Below are positions 17,114 to 25,099 of a DNA stretch of 64,000 bases, piece after piece (position 1 is the first letter of the stretch; every line of letters starts with the position of its first letter). The DNA is from COE1 sp965114465 (lineage in GTDB: Bacteria > Bacillota > Clostridia > Lachnospirales > Lachnospiraceae): positions 1-64,000 of the forward strand of contig CBCOYO010000002.1 of assembly GCA_965114465.1 (NCBI GenBank). Reading direction: 5' to 3'. The notes under the pieces are model-generated. The model saw nothing but the letters and a program-made list of their open reading frames with translations, did not search any database and was not told the origin of the DNA. Made by a program: the position numbers and the translations under genes.

Positions 17114-17932
17114 TTATCCATGGATAGGAATTTCGATCTTTGTAATATAATCTTCAATCGAATCAATTACATTTTCATTTATCCCAATTTCATATGAAAA
17201 ACCACTTAAAGTAAGTCCTCGGTCATAAGAAAATTTTAGTATTTCTTGATATTTTTGTTTTATGTTCTCCCAGTTTCCTTTGTGAAATGCTTGAATATAT
17301 TTTCCTTTAGGCTGTATATGTAGCCCCGTTTTTTGAATGGGATAAGGGATTTCAATAAACAGTTTAAAATAATTTTCAAAGTTTCCTTGAAACAGGTCAG
17401 CAACGGAAATCATTGTTCCATAAGAGGCGTCATGCAGACGTCTGAGTTGGTATTTTTGTGTTTCCGCAGTAATCATTTCTACTTCTTTGTCAAAGGAGGT
17501 TTCCTTACTGATATCGACAGTTACCAGACAATGTTCTTCTTTTTCAATAATGCTGATTTTTGATAAATCCATGGTCAGAAGCGTTACCATATTTTGATAA
17601 TGGTTGCACATTGTTTTGCGCACCGATTTTAAATGGGAAATATTGCGATCGAGTGCGGCGATTTTTTCCTCTAAAAGTATTTTTAAACTTGCCGCCGAAC
17701 GGTTTTGCATAAACGCTTGTATTTCGGCGATTGACACATCCAATTCCCGCAACAGCAAAATGGTTTCTAAAATGGAACTTTGATAATAATTATAATACCG
17801 ATATCCGTTTACTGAATTTACAACAGCAGGTGAAAACAAGCCGATTTCATCATACCACATCAACGTTTTTTTATTTATGCCATGTAGCGCTGCAAATTGC
17901 CCAATTGTTAGCAGCTTGCTTTTCTCATCCAT
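17114..17932 (-). CDS. MerR-family regulator with GyrI-like effector domain, 272 aa
   Basis: The N-terminal MerR helix-turn-helix is clear (LTIGQFAALHGINKKTLMWYDEIGLF, then VNGYRYYNYYQ). A long dimerisation helix follows (about 75-120), and then a GyrI/BmrR-type ligand-binding domain (about 125-270). BmrR-like regulators bind bulky drugs and switch on efflux genes. The divergent MATE gene at 18159 has a promoter with a 19-bp spacer carrying a 21-bp palindrome, which is the signature target of MerR activators. The pair therefore looks like a drug-sensing regulator and its pump. The start ATG has a GGAGG site just upstream. Confidence 0.9.
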   Translation of the reverse strand: MDEKSKLLTIGQFAALHGINKKTLMWYDEIGLFSPAVVNSVNGYRYYNYYQSSILETILLLRELDVSIAEIQAFMQNRSAASLKILLEEKIAALDRNISHLKSVRKTMCNHYQNMVTLLTMDLSKISIIEKEEHCLVTVDISKETSFDKEVEMITAETQKYQLRRLHDASYGTMISVADLFQGNFENYFKLFIEIPYPIQKTGLHIQPKGKYIQAFHKGNWENIKQKYQEILKFSYDRGLTLSGFSYEIGINENVIDSIEDYITKIEIPIHG

Positions 17933-17952
17933 TTTTAAAATCCTCCCGTATG

Positions 17953-18035
17953 ATACTGACGACCGTTAAGATTTTCCAATTTCTGCACAGCCCATATCGC
18001 ATAAACGGGCAATATGTGCAGCGTAGAAGGAAACC
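17953..18035. repeat. Family-2 palindromic element, copy with degraded right arm
   Basis: The left arm from ATACTGACGACCG through TTTCTGCACAGCCC matches the copies at 26515, 30534 and 36519. The right arm is shortened and diverged (GCAATATGTGCAGCG then GAAGGAAA). It lies between the MerR gene and the MATE promoter. Confidence 0.65.
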
Positions 18036-18074
18036 CCAATTATTCATCAGCATATATTTTTATAAATTTCACTA

Positions 18075-18105
18075 TTGACTGTACAGTTACTGTATAGTTT
18101 ATGAT
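18075..18105 (+). promoter_or_regulatory. MerR-type promoter and operator of the MATE gene
   Basis: TTGACT (18075-18080) and TATGAT (18100-18105) are separated by 19 bp, longer than the normal 17. The spacer holds the palindrome ACTGTACAGT-T-ACTGTATAGT (18078-18098), one mismatch from perfect. This geometry is typical of promoters that MerR-family proteins activate by untwisting the spacer. Confidence 0.75.
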
Positions 18106-18158
18106 ACATGATAGAACTGTAAAAAGCAATATATAAATCAAGAAATGGAGGAATAACT

Positions 18159-19667
18159 ATGGAAAACACAGCGAAAAAGCAAAATGTATACGAAAAACCA
18201 GTTACCTTAAAAAATATTTTAAAGTTTGCTATTCCAACCATTGCAATGACGGTTTTTATGTCATTTTATACAATGGTTGATGGTCTATTTGTTTCTAATT
18301 TAATTGGAACGAATGCATTGTCTGCGATTAATTTGACAGCCCCGATAATTCAGCTTGTAACGGCGATTTCTACGATGCTTGCCACGGGAGGCAGTGCGGT
18401 AATTATGAAAAAAATGGGACAGCAGAAAAGTAAAGAGGCAAAAGAAGATTTTACATTTCTAATACTTGTAAATATTCTGGTTGGACTAATAATGAGTGTA
18501 TTGGGCTTTCTGCTTATGGATTCCATTTTTGCAGGAATGCATTTATCTATGGAGGTAGAGGGATATTGTGTGGAATATTTAAGCCGTTATCTACTGTTTA
18601 CCATTCCAATTTTGCTTATGAACAATTTTACGCTCTATATGATTGCCAGTGAAAAAGCAACGCTTTCTCTAATTTGTTCAGTGGCAGGTGGTGTATTAAA
18701 TATGGTGCTGGACTATGTATTTATTGCATTATTCGATATGGGTATCAGCGGCGCTGCAATTGCAACAGGACTTGGATATTCTGTAACAGCAGTAGTTGGT
18801 TTTATCGTGTTTAGCCAGAAAAAAAGTCTGCTGCATTTCAAAAAGCCAGTGTTTCGCTTTCGGGTACTTATCCATGCAGCTACTAATGGGTGTTCTGAAA
18901 TGGCAACTGCACTTGTTACAGGAATTATCACAATGATGTTTAACTGGACAATGCTCCGCTATGTGGGAGAGGATGGTGTGGCAGCAGTAACTATTATTAT
19001 GTATGTACTAATGTTTGTTAGTTCGCTCTATACAGGATATTCTTACGGTGTTGCTCCCATGATTAGTTATTATTATGGCGAGCAGAATATTCACAAAACA
19101 CCATTAGAAAAGACAAAAATTTCGAAAGGGCAGAAATCTCGAAAAGACATTAGGCAAGGTGAATTTTCCGATAATCAGTTTAATAATACTGTGCAAAATA
19201 AGTCAGAAAATTATCAGGAAAATTGTGCCGCACATAGCGAATTATCAGACAGCCAATCAAAGCTGAAAAAATTGACTGCGATAAGTTTAAAAGTGATTGC
19301 CGCAATTTCCGTTTTATCGGTAGCTGCGTCCTTTTTATTAACAAAACCGCTGGTTTCGGTGTTTGCCCGTCCAGAGAATCCCGTGTATGATTTAGCGGTT
19401 ACAGGCAATCGAATCTGCACTATCGCGTTGTTTTTTATTGGATTTAATATATTTGCAAGCGGAATGTTTACAGCGTTATCAAACGGATTGGTTTCGGCGG
19501 TGCTCGCATTTTCGAGATCATTTGTGTTTATGTTGATAACCATGCTGGTGCTTCCGGCGCTTTTGGGCGTTAATGGCATCTGGCTTGCAACGCCAGTTGC
19601 AGAACTTATGGCACTTGCTTTGTCAGTTGCAATGTTTATTCGATATCGAAATCGGTATCAATATTAG
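18159..19667 (+). CDS. MATE-family multidrug efflux transporter, 502 aa
   Basis: A 12-helix MATE pump exporting drugs against Na+ or H+. The first half begins with the family pattern IPTIAMTVFMSFYTMVDGLFVSNLIG. GGAGG lies 7 nt upstream of the start. An unusual feature is a hydrophilic insert of about 60 residues (about 311-372: Lys, Ser, Asn and Gln rich) in the loop between the membrane bundles, absent from the second MATE protein at 25100-26437. Expression is probably driven by the neighbouring MerR protein through the 19-bp spacer promoter. Confidence 0.9.
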   Translation: MENTAKKQNVYEKPVTLKNILKFAIPTIAMTVFMSFYTMVDGLFVSNLIGTNALSAINLTAPIIQLVTAISTMLATGGSAVIMKKMGQQKSKEAKEDFTFLILVNILVGLIMSVLGFLLMDSIFAGMHLSMEVEGYCVEYLSRYLLFTIPILLMNNFTLYMIASEKATLSLICSVAGGVLNMVLDYVFIALFDMGISGAAIATGLGYSVTAVVGFIVFSQKKSLLHFKKPVFRFRVLIHAATNGCSEMATALVTGIITMMFNWTMLRYVGEDGVAAVTIIMYVLMFVSSLYTGYSYGVAPMISYYYGEQNIHKTPLEKTKISKGQKSRKDIRQGEFSDNQFNNTVQNKSENYQENCAAHSELSDSQSKLKKLTAISLKVIAAISVLSVAASFLLTKPLVSVFARPENPVYDLAVTGNRICTIALFFIGFNIFASGMFTALSNGLVSAVLAFSRSFVFMLITMLVLPALLGVNGIWLATPVAELMALALSVAMFIRYRNRYQY

Positions 19668-19695
19668 GATCACACTAATTTGTGAGAAAATGCAA

Positions 19696-19723
19696 TTGAA
19701 ATTAATAAAAATAATGATATAAT
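19696..19723 (+). promoter_or_regulatory. Promoter of the MFS gene
   Basis: TTGAAA (19696-19701) and TATAAT (19718-19723) with a 16-bp spacer lie about 145 bp upstream of the MFS start, in the correct orientation. Confidence 0.55.
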
Positions 19724-19868
19724 GACATATTGTAAAGGCTATAAGAAAATGGATAGAAAAAATTACATTATTTAGCACCCTTTGACATTTTTATCATATT
19801 GTAAATTATTCTCAAAAATTGATGAAAGGGAACAGGGTGGTGTAATGTTGATGAAAGGAGTTTTACTG

Positions 19869-21071
19869 ATGAATGAAAAATACAAAAAGACAGTGTATGC
19901 CTGCTTTATCGGATATATTGTGCAGGCAATTGTAAATAACTTTGTTCCGTTATTATTTTTAACATTTGAAAGTACATACCAAATACCGTTGGGGCAAATC
20001 ACAATGTTGATAACGATTAACTTCGGGATTCAATTGCTGGTTGATTTGCTGTCGACAGGATTTGTTGACAAAATCGGTTACAGAGCATCTATTATGATTG
20101 CACATATTTTTTCGGCGGCGGGGTTGTTTGGGCTTGCCATTCTTCCGGAAATACTTCCAAATGCATACACCGGACTGTTGATTTCCGTTACGATATATGC
20201 GCTTGGCGGCGGTCTGATTGAAGTGTTGATTAGTCCGATAATGGATAGCTGTCCAACAGATAATAAAGAAAAAGCAATGAGTCTGCTGCATTCATTTTAT
20301 TGTTGGGGGCATGTGGGCGTTGTATTGCTTTCCACACTGTTTTTTCGTATTTTTGGGATACAAAATTGGAAAATATTAACCATTCTATGGGTAATTGTGC
20401 CGTTATATAATACGTTTTTATTTGCTAAAACACCAATGGTACCAGTTATTGCGGAAGGTGAAACCGGAATGTCCATTATAGACTTATGCAAAAATAAAGT
20501 TTTCTGGGTATTGATGTTAATGATGCTGTGTGCTGGTGCAAGTGAGCAGTCCGTTAGTCAATGGGCTTCAACTTTTGCAGAAAGAGGGTTAGGTGTCAGT
20601 AAAACATTAGGCGATCTTGCAGGCCCAATGGCGTTTGCCATTCTAATGGGAAGTGCGCGGGCTTTTTATGGGAGATTTGGTGATAAACTGGATTTAGATA
20701 AATTTATGATGGGAAGCGGCATTTTATGCATTGTTTCTTATCTCTGTATTTCTTTAGCACCAACGCCTTTTTTATCGCTAGTAGGGTGTGCAATCTGCGG
20801 TTTATCGGTAGGGATTATGTGGCCCGGAAGCTTTAGCAAGGCATCTGCATCCATACGAAACGGCGGAACAGCAATGTTTGCACTGCTTGCCCTTGCGGGA
20901 GATTTGGGCTGTTCCGGCGGCCCGACATTGGTAGGATATCTGTCTAGTATACAGTCCAATGATTTAAGAAAAGGGATATTGGCAGCCATCGCATTCCCCG
21001 TTTTGTTGGTAGTAGGAATATTATTGTTGAAAACATTGAAATTTTTTAGTGGGAAATTAGTAAGAGGGTAG
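19869..21071 (+). CDS. Major facilitator superfamily transporter, 400 aa
   Basis: Twelve hydrophobic segments are visible. The first helix region reads KKTVYACFIGYIVQAIVNNFVPLLF, and the loop after helix 2 (FVDKIGYR) corresponds to the MFS signature. It resembles fucose-permease/YfkF-like MFS members, but the substrate cannot be read from the sequence. The ATG at 19869 is chosen because AAAGGAG lies 8 nt upstream; longer in-frame starts exist but lack as good a site. A standard rho-independent terminator overlaps the stop codon. It is a single-gene unit with its own promoter. Confidence 0.85.
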   Translation: MNEKYKKTVYACFIGYIVQAIVNNFVPLLFLTFESTYQIPLGQITMLITINFGIQLLVDLLSTGFVDKIGYRASIMIAHIFSAAGLFGLAILPEILPNAYTGLLISVTIYALGGGLIEVLISPIMDSCPTDNKEKAMSLLHSFYCWGHVGVVLLSTLFFRIFGIQNWKILTILWVIVPLYNTFLFAKTPMVPVIAEGETGMSIIDLCKNKVFWVLMLMMLCAGASEQSVSQWASTFAERGLGVSKTLGDLAGPMAFAILMGSARAFYGRFGDKLDLDKFMMGSGILCIVSYLCISLAPTPFLSLVGCAICGLSVGIMWPGSFSKASASIRNGGTAMFALLALAGDLGCSGGPTLVGYLSSIQSNDLRKGILAAIAFPVLLVVGILLLKTLKFFSGKLVRG

Positions 21072-21091
21072 TATTTAAACTGCCCTTTTTT
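21066..21091 (+). terminator. Rho-independent terminator of the MFS gene
   Basis: GGGTAGT pairs with ACTGCCC around a six-base loop and is followed by six T residues. The TAG stop codon of the MFS gene is inside the left arm. Confidence 0.9.
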
Positions 21092-21206
21092 ATGCGTATG
21101 GGTACATAAAGAAAGAACCGTACTCAATTTTCCGTAGATGTTGCATAAATTTTTTTTATATGTGTGTTATAGAGAATTGGCATGAGGTCGCAGTATTTTG
21201 CATTAT

Positions 21207-21252
21207 AAAAGGGGCTTTTGGGAAATTATAATTGTTTTCCAACAACCCCTTT
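21207..21252 (-). terminator. Terminator hairpin of the acetyltransferase gene
   Basis: On the minus strand CAAAGGGG pairs with CCCCTTTT, with further pairing of GGAAA and TTTCC inside. The right arm ends in T residues. It lies 60 bp past the stop of the minus-strand acetyltransferase gene. Confidence 0.65.
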
Positions 21253-21312
21253 GAAATAATTTTAAATTGATCTAGCAAATAAAGAAATATTAATAATACA
21301 CTTAATAAACAC

Positions 21313-21924
21313 TTATAATAAAGCATCAATCCGTCTGTCTTTATAATAATATTCCTTATCGTGTTCATTGATTTCGCGCAGAACACGGCATGGATTGCCG
21401 ACGGCGATAACATTAGCAGGAATATCTTTGGTTACAATGCTTCCTGCACCGATTACGGTATTGTCACCGATAGTAACGCCGGGCATAACAATAACCCCTG
21501 CGCCAAGCCAGCAGTTTTTGCCAATTGTAACGGGTATATTGTACTGAAATGCCTGTTCACGCAGGCGTGGAAGAATCGGATGCCCAGCCGTTGCAATTGT
21601 CACATTTGGGCCAATCATTGTATAATCGCCAATATAAATATGTGTGTCGTCAACACAGGTTAAGTGGTAATTTACATAGACATTTTTGCCAAAATGGCAG
21701 TGCCGTCCGCCCCAATTAGCATAGAAGGGAGCTTCAATATACACATTTTCACCGCAGTCCCCTAGCATTTGCTGCAGCAGTTGTGCCCTTTTTTCTGTTT
21801 CTGACGGTTTTGTCATATTGTAATCACACAATAAATCTTGACAAGCCATTTGCTCCTGAATAATTTCATTATCATTCGGAAAATACAATTCTCCTGTGTG
21901 GAGTTTTTCTTTCATTTCGCTCAT
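21313..21924 (-). CDS. Maltose/galactoside-type O-acetyltransferase, 203 aa
   Basis: A left-handed beta-helix acetyltransferase that moves an acetyl group from acetyl-CoA to a sugar hydroxyl. The N-terminal helical region (MKEKLHTGELYFPNDNEI) is typical of Maa/LacA-type enzymes. Hexapeptide repeats run from about residue 70 to 190, with the catalytic His in TAGHP (about 115), the VTIGKNCWLGAGVIVMPGVTIGDN run and the NPCRVLR closing motif. Size matches the family. AAAGGA lies about 10 nt upstream. A 15-bp palindrome, TGATAAATTTTATCA, lies upstream at 21972-21986 and could be an operator. Confidence 0.9.
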   Translation of the reverse strand: MSEMKEKLHTGELYFPNDNEIIQEQMACQDLLCDYNMTKPSETEKRAQLLQQMLGDCGENVYIEAPFYANWGGRHCHFGKNVYVNYHLTCVDDTHIYIGDYTMIGPNVTIATAGHPILPRLREQAFQYNIPVTIGKNCWLGAGVIVMPGVTIGDNTVIGAGSIVTKDIPANVIAVGNPCRVLREINEHDKEYYYKDRRIDALL

Positions 21925-22035
21925 TGTCCATAATTCCTTTCCCCAATATAGTGATACTCACGAGTTACGAGTGATAAATTTTATCATATCGCTTAGGATA
22001 TATTTACGCTCGTGCGTCAGCGATATTGGCAAACT

Positions 22036-22260
22036 TTAGTGGTTGCCAGTATATTCTGTAAAATACATAGCTAAAAGTTCCTTAATATATTGCGTTCCTA
22101 CTGCAATATCCCTGTCAAAGTGATAAGCCAGCCGCAGTTTTTTATCCTCTGAAATAATATGGATAACAGGACTGCGCCAGTCAGTGCCTTCCTCCCGAAT
22201 ATACCAATAATAATTTTTTCCTTGAAACGTCAATTTTCGTTTTCTTTTTGTTGCAATCAT
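22036..22260 (-). CDS. Small uncharacterised protein, 74 aa
   Basis: I do not recognise this protein. It is short, basic at the N-terminus (KRKRKLTF) and aromatic (NYYWYIREEG, a possible beta-hairpin), with no membrane segment. The strong AAAGGAG site 5 nt before the ATG supports a real gene. The sequence upstream has two direct AGAATCAT copies about 20 bp apart (about 22285-22313), which may be a regulator site. No operon partner is evident. Confidence 0.6.
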   Translation of the reverse strand: MIATKRKRKLTFQGKNYYWYIREEGTDWRSPVIHIISEDKKLRLAYHFDRDIAVGTQYIKELLAMYFTEYTGNH

Positions 22261-22387
22261 GACAACTCCTTTTATACTTTAATAGAGAATCATTTCTGTC
22301 TAATTAGAATCATATCATATTTTTTTTAATAGTCAACCAAAAATTCTTATTAGAGATTTGTTGCTTATAATCTGTAAAATATCTCTA

Positions 22388-22626
22388 AGGAACTGTTAAG
22401 AATAAACTTTGCAGATGACGCAGGATAAAGCTTTTTATGCAAGACCGAGGTACACCGATTGATGACAACATAGTATAAGAAGATTTAGATAAGTCGGATG
22501 TAAAGATTATACTCATGAACACATTTACTTGCCTCTTACTACACCAGCATTGTAGAAGCGTTCACTCGTTATACATTTAGATTGGCAATTATTTTCGTTC
22601 ATGAGTATAATTCTTTAATAGTTCCT
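22388..22626. repeat. Composite nested palindrome in a 381-bp gene-free stretch
   Basis: Outer 12-bp ends AGGAACTGTTAA (22388-22399) and TTAATAGTTCCT (22615-22626) are inverted. Inside is a perfect 15-bp pair, ATTATACTCATGAAC (22506-22520) and its complement (22597-22611), whose TATACT...AGTATA ends resemble family 2. It looks like one element inserted into another. No gene is seen in 22261-22641. Confidence 0.6.
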
Positions 22627-22641
22627 AAGGTTGAAAGGATT

Positions 22642-23211
22642 CTATTTTTTAAAGTAAAATGAAATGCACTGCGGCGAAATTTGCTGTAGTTGAATACTTC
22701 CTTCGTTTATTTGTTTCTGCACTTGGCTTCTTGACAATCTAAAAAGCGCAGAAATCTGTTTTTCCGGACGGATTTTCAATGAAAAAGGATTATGAATTTT
22801 AATAATTTTGTTTTCCTTGCAATCAAAATCATCGGCGGGGATTGTGTTATCTAATGGGGTAAATTGAAATTGCAGTTGTTCAATATCAATTTCAGCCTTA
22901 TTTTTCTGGAATAGCGAAAAGTCTTTTCCATATTGTTCGGCAAGCTGTTCTTCATTTTCTACAAAGCGCTTATAGATAGCTTTGGGAATTGATGAAATTT
23001 TTTGACGTTCATAGATTGTTAAATTCAGTGTATGTTTACAGTTCTCGCATTGATAAATCAGCCACACATCCAATTTATTTCCATTAGCGTTTACACGGAA
23101 TTTTTTTGTATTAATAAAATGTGCTTTTCTGCCGCAGCCGGAGCAATTCCGTGTCACTGCGAAAGAATCTGCTGGTATAATTTGATATTCAATTTTTCGA
23201 AAATAGCTCAT
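22642..23211 (-). CDS. DUF1062-like zinc-ribbon protein, 189 aa
   Basis: An N-terminal zinc ribbon is visible: CSGCGRK near residue 23 and CENCKH near 55, a CxxC pair arrangement. The intervening FRVNANGNKLDVWLIYQCE segment is strongly reminiscent of the DUF1062 family. The C-terminal third (ISALFRLSRSQVQKQINEGSIQL) looks like a small RNA- or DNA-binding helix-hairpin, similar to an S4-type segment. Function is unknown. GGAGAT lies upstream of the ATG. Stands alone between repeats. Confidence 0.7.
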   Translation of the reverse strand: MSYFRKIEYQIIPADSFAVTRNCSGCGRKAHFINTKKFRVNANGNKLDVWLIYQCENCKHTLNLTIYERQKISSIPKAIYKRFVENEEQLAEQYGKDFSLFQKNKAEIDIEQLQFQFTPLDNTIPADDFDCKENKIIKIHNPFSLKIRPEKQISALFRLSRSQVQKQINEGSIQLQQISPQCISFYFKK

Positions 23212-23827
23212 CTACATCTCCTATAAAGGTACAATATTGCGTAAAAACAAGCAAAGACAGCTTGTTAAAATGCATAGCACTGTACTGTTTGGATGCGCGG
23301 GCTATTACGGTATTCTATTTTATATTTGCAATAGCCACGCTATGCAAAACAGATGGGAGTAGTCATAAATTTTGTTCTCCTTTCCAGAATATTTTTTTGT
23401 ACAGCCTTATGTAGAGAAAAATTGTTTGCTGATAACCGTTAAGATTTTCCGACAGCTTTTGGTCTTCTCTAGGAACTGTGCGGCTGTGTGCATGTTGTTA
23501 TACTAACCGTCAATTTTTTCGATGCTTAGTATAGTTTATCAAATTGTCCGTAGCTTTCAAACCTCATAAATAATTCTAAAAAAATATGAGTTGGGAAATT
23601 CAGCTCATATTTTTAATAGATATTGATATTCGTTGGATAAATGGATAAAAGAAAGAATCTGCGTCTTTATATCTTCGATGATTTTAAGTTGGACTGTGCC
23701 GATTTGATTTTGGATATTTTTTGCATGATACGCTGGTCGCTTGTTATAATTCCTTCATTTGCGTTAGAACTTTTAACAGATTGTACTTTTGCAACAGCTT
23801 CTGAGTACAGCAATTGAAATATTTTTA
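23212..23827. other. Gene-free stretch with hairpins and repeat debris
   Basis: No supported gene. A nested hairpin spans 23272-23345 (GCATAGC/GCTATGC with GGCTATT/AATAGCC inside). A lone family-2 left arm (AACCGTTAAGATTTTCC) lies near 23438, and a small hairpin, ATACTAA/TTAGTAT, near 23500-23535. A 58-codon frame starting at 23641 lacks a ribosome site and is not called. Confidence 0.5.
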
Positions 23828-23875
23828 TTGACATTTGTATGATTTCGGACTATAATAGACGGTACGAAATCGTAC
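23828..23875 (+). promoter_or_regulatory. Consensus promoter with two MarR-type operators
   Basis: TTGACA (23828-23833), a 17-bp spacer and TATAAT (23851-23856) match the sigma-A consensus exactly. A perfect 14-bp palindrome, GTACGAAATCGTAC, lies at 23862-23875 just after the -10 box. A 12-of-14 match, GTATGATTTCGGAC, fills the spacer at 23837-23850. Binding at both would block RNA polymerase, as expected for autorepression by the MarR gene downstream. Confidence 0.75.
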
Positions 23876-23988
23876 AATAATTTGATATATTCAGATTGCT
23901 TTTAGGCGTTTAAGAATGAAATCTTGCGCAAAATGGCAAAATTTTAGTTCCGGTTTATCTGAGTTAGGGAGAGATAGGAGTGGAAATC

Positions 23989-24435
23989 ATGGATAATGTT
24001 TCAAAAGAATTAAAACGTTATAATTATTTATTTGGTGAAACGGGTGCGGCATATCATGAAATATATTTAAAACTGGGAATGTCGGACAGTGCAGGCATGA
24101 TTCTTTATGCTATTTTGGAGAATGGCGATCGCCGCCTGTTAAGGGAAATCTGCCATTTTACGGGATTAAATAAACAGACAATTAATTCCGCAATCCGTAA
24201 ATTGGAAGCAGAAGGGATTGTTTATTTGGAGATGGCTGGTGCGAAAAATAAAGTGGTGTGTTTGACCGAGGAGGGCAAAAAATTGGCGGAGCGGACAGCG
24301 GGGCGCGTTTTGCAGGTGGAAAATGAAATTTTTGCTTCGTGGGCGCAGGAAGATGTAGAAAAATATCTGGAATTAACAGAAAAATTTTTACAGGCATTAA
24401 AAGAAAAGGCAAAAGTTATACAAGGGAGGGAATAA
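23989..24435 (+). CDS. MarR-family transcriptional regulator, 148 aa
   Basis: Winged-helix regulator of normal MarR length. The recognition region reads LREICHFTGLNKQTINSAIRKLEAEGIVYLEMAGAKNKVVCLTEEGKKLAE (about 50-100), including the wing. The start ATG at 23989 has AGGAG 8 nt upstream; an in-frame GTG at 23980 overlaps the ribosome site. It is the first gene of a three-gene operon with a cytidylate-kinase-like protein and a MATE pump. It probably represses the operon via two GTACGA-type palindromes in the promoter, released by a small ligand. Confidence 0.9.
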   Translation: MDNVSKELKRYNYLFGETGAAYHEIYLKLGMSDSAGMILYAILENGDRRLLREICHFTGLNKQTINSAIRKLEAEGIVYLEMAGAKNKVVCLTEEGKKLAERTAGRVLQVENEIFASWAQEDVEKYLELTEKFLQALKEKAKVIQGRE

Positions 24436-24437
24436 CA

Positions 24438-25070
24438 ATGCGGATTATAACAATCAGCCGTGAGTTTGGAAGCGGCGGAAGGGAACTGGGTAAACGGCTT
24501 GCTGATTTGCTGGAATTTGATTATTACGATAAGGAAATTATCGAAGCGGCTGCGGCGAGCAAAGGTTTAGATAAAAGTTATGCAGAAGCAATTATGGAAA
24601 ATTCCGCAAATAAAAATATGTTACTTCATTTCCGACGGTCTTTCGTGGGCAGTACAATGGGGCAGATGACATTGCAAAAAACACAGACAAATCTACTGTT
24701 AGAGCAGAAAAAGGTGATTGAGGAGATTGCGAAATTGGGGCGTGACTGCGTAATAATCGGGCGCAATGCAGATGTTTTGTTAAAGGCATATCAGCCATTT
24801 AATCTATTTGTGTGTGCAGATATGCAGGCAAAAATTAGGCGTTGTATGGAGCGTGCGCAGGAGGAAGATAGGCTGACTTATCGGGAGATAGAACGGAAAA
24901 TTCGCAGTGTTGATAAAAGCCGCCAGCAGACAAGGGAGATTATAACAGGAAGCCGCTGGGGAGAACGTAGCGGTTATCATCTTACGGTGAATACAACCGA
25001 TTGGGATATTAAAGCCCTTGTTCCAGCCGTTGCAGACTTTGCAAATAGGTGGTTTTCGCAGATAAAATAA
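24438..25070 (+). CDS. Cytidylate kinase-like family protein, 210 aa
   Basis: A P-loop nucleotide kinase-like fold begins ITISREFGSGGRELGKRLA, the degenerate P-loop of the AAA/cytidylate-kinase-like 2 family, with CVIIGRNAD (about 112-120) and a long RxxR-rich lid (about 135-175). Typical cytidylate kinases phosphorylate CMP; members of this shorter family have no established substrate. The start is 2 bp after the MarR stop with GGGAGG upstream, so it is tightly coupled. Its place between a MarR regulator and a MATE pump suggests a role in the same stress or drug response. Confidence 0.85.
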   Translation: MRIITISREFGSGGRELGKRLADLLEFDYYDKEIIEAAAASKGLDKSYAEAIMENSANKNMLLHFRRSFVGSTMGQMTLQKTQTNLLLEQKKVIEEIAKLGRDCVIIGRNADVLLKAYQPFNLFVCADMQAKIRRCMERAQEEDRLTYREIERKIRSVDKSRQQTREIITGSRWGERSGYHLTVNTTDWDIKALVPAVADFANRWFSQIK

Positions 25071-25099
25071 TGAATTAGGTATAAAGGTGATAGAAAAAC

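Noticed and set aside
21972..21986. TGATAAATTTTATCA as a Fur box before the acetyltransferase
   Set aside because: It is a good palindrome but differs from the Fur consensus at the two central positions and the gene has no iron link; noted only as a candidate operator.
23641..23817. 58-codon frame MDKRKNLRLYIF...
   Set aside because: No ribosome site and no recognisable family; probably chance in an A/T-rich gap.
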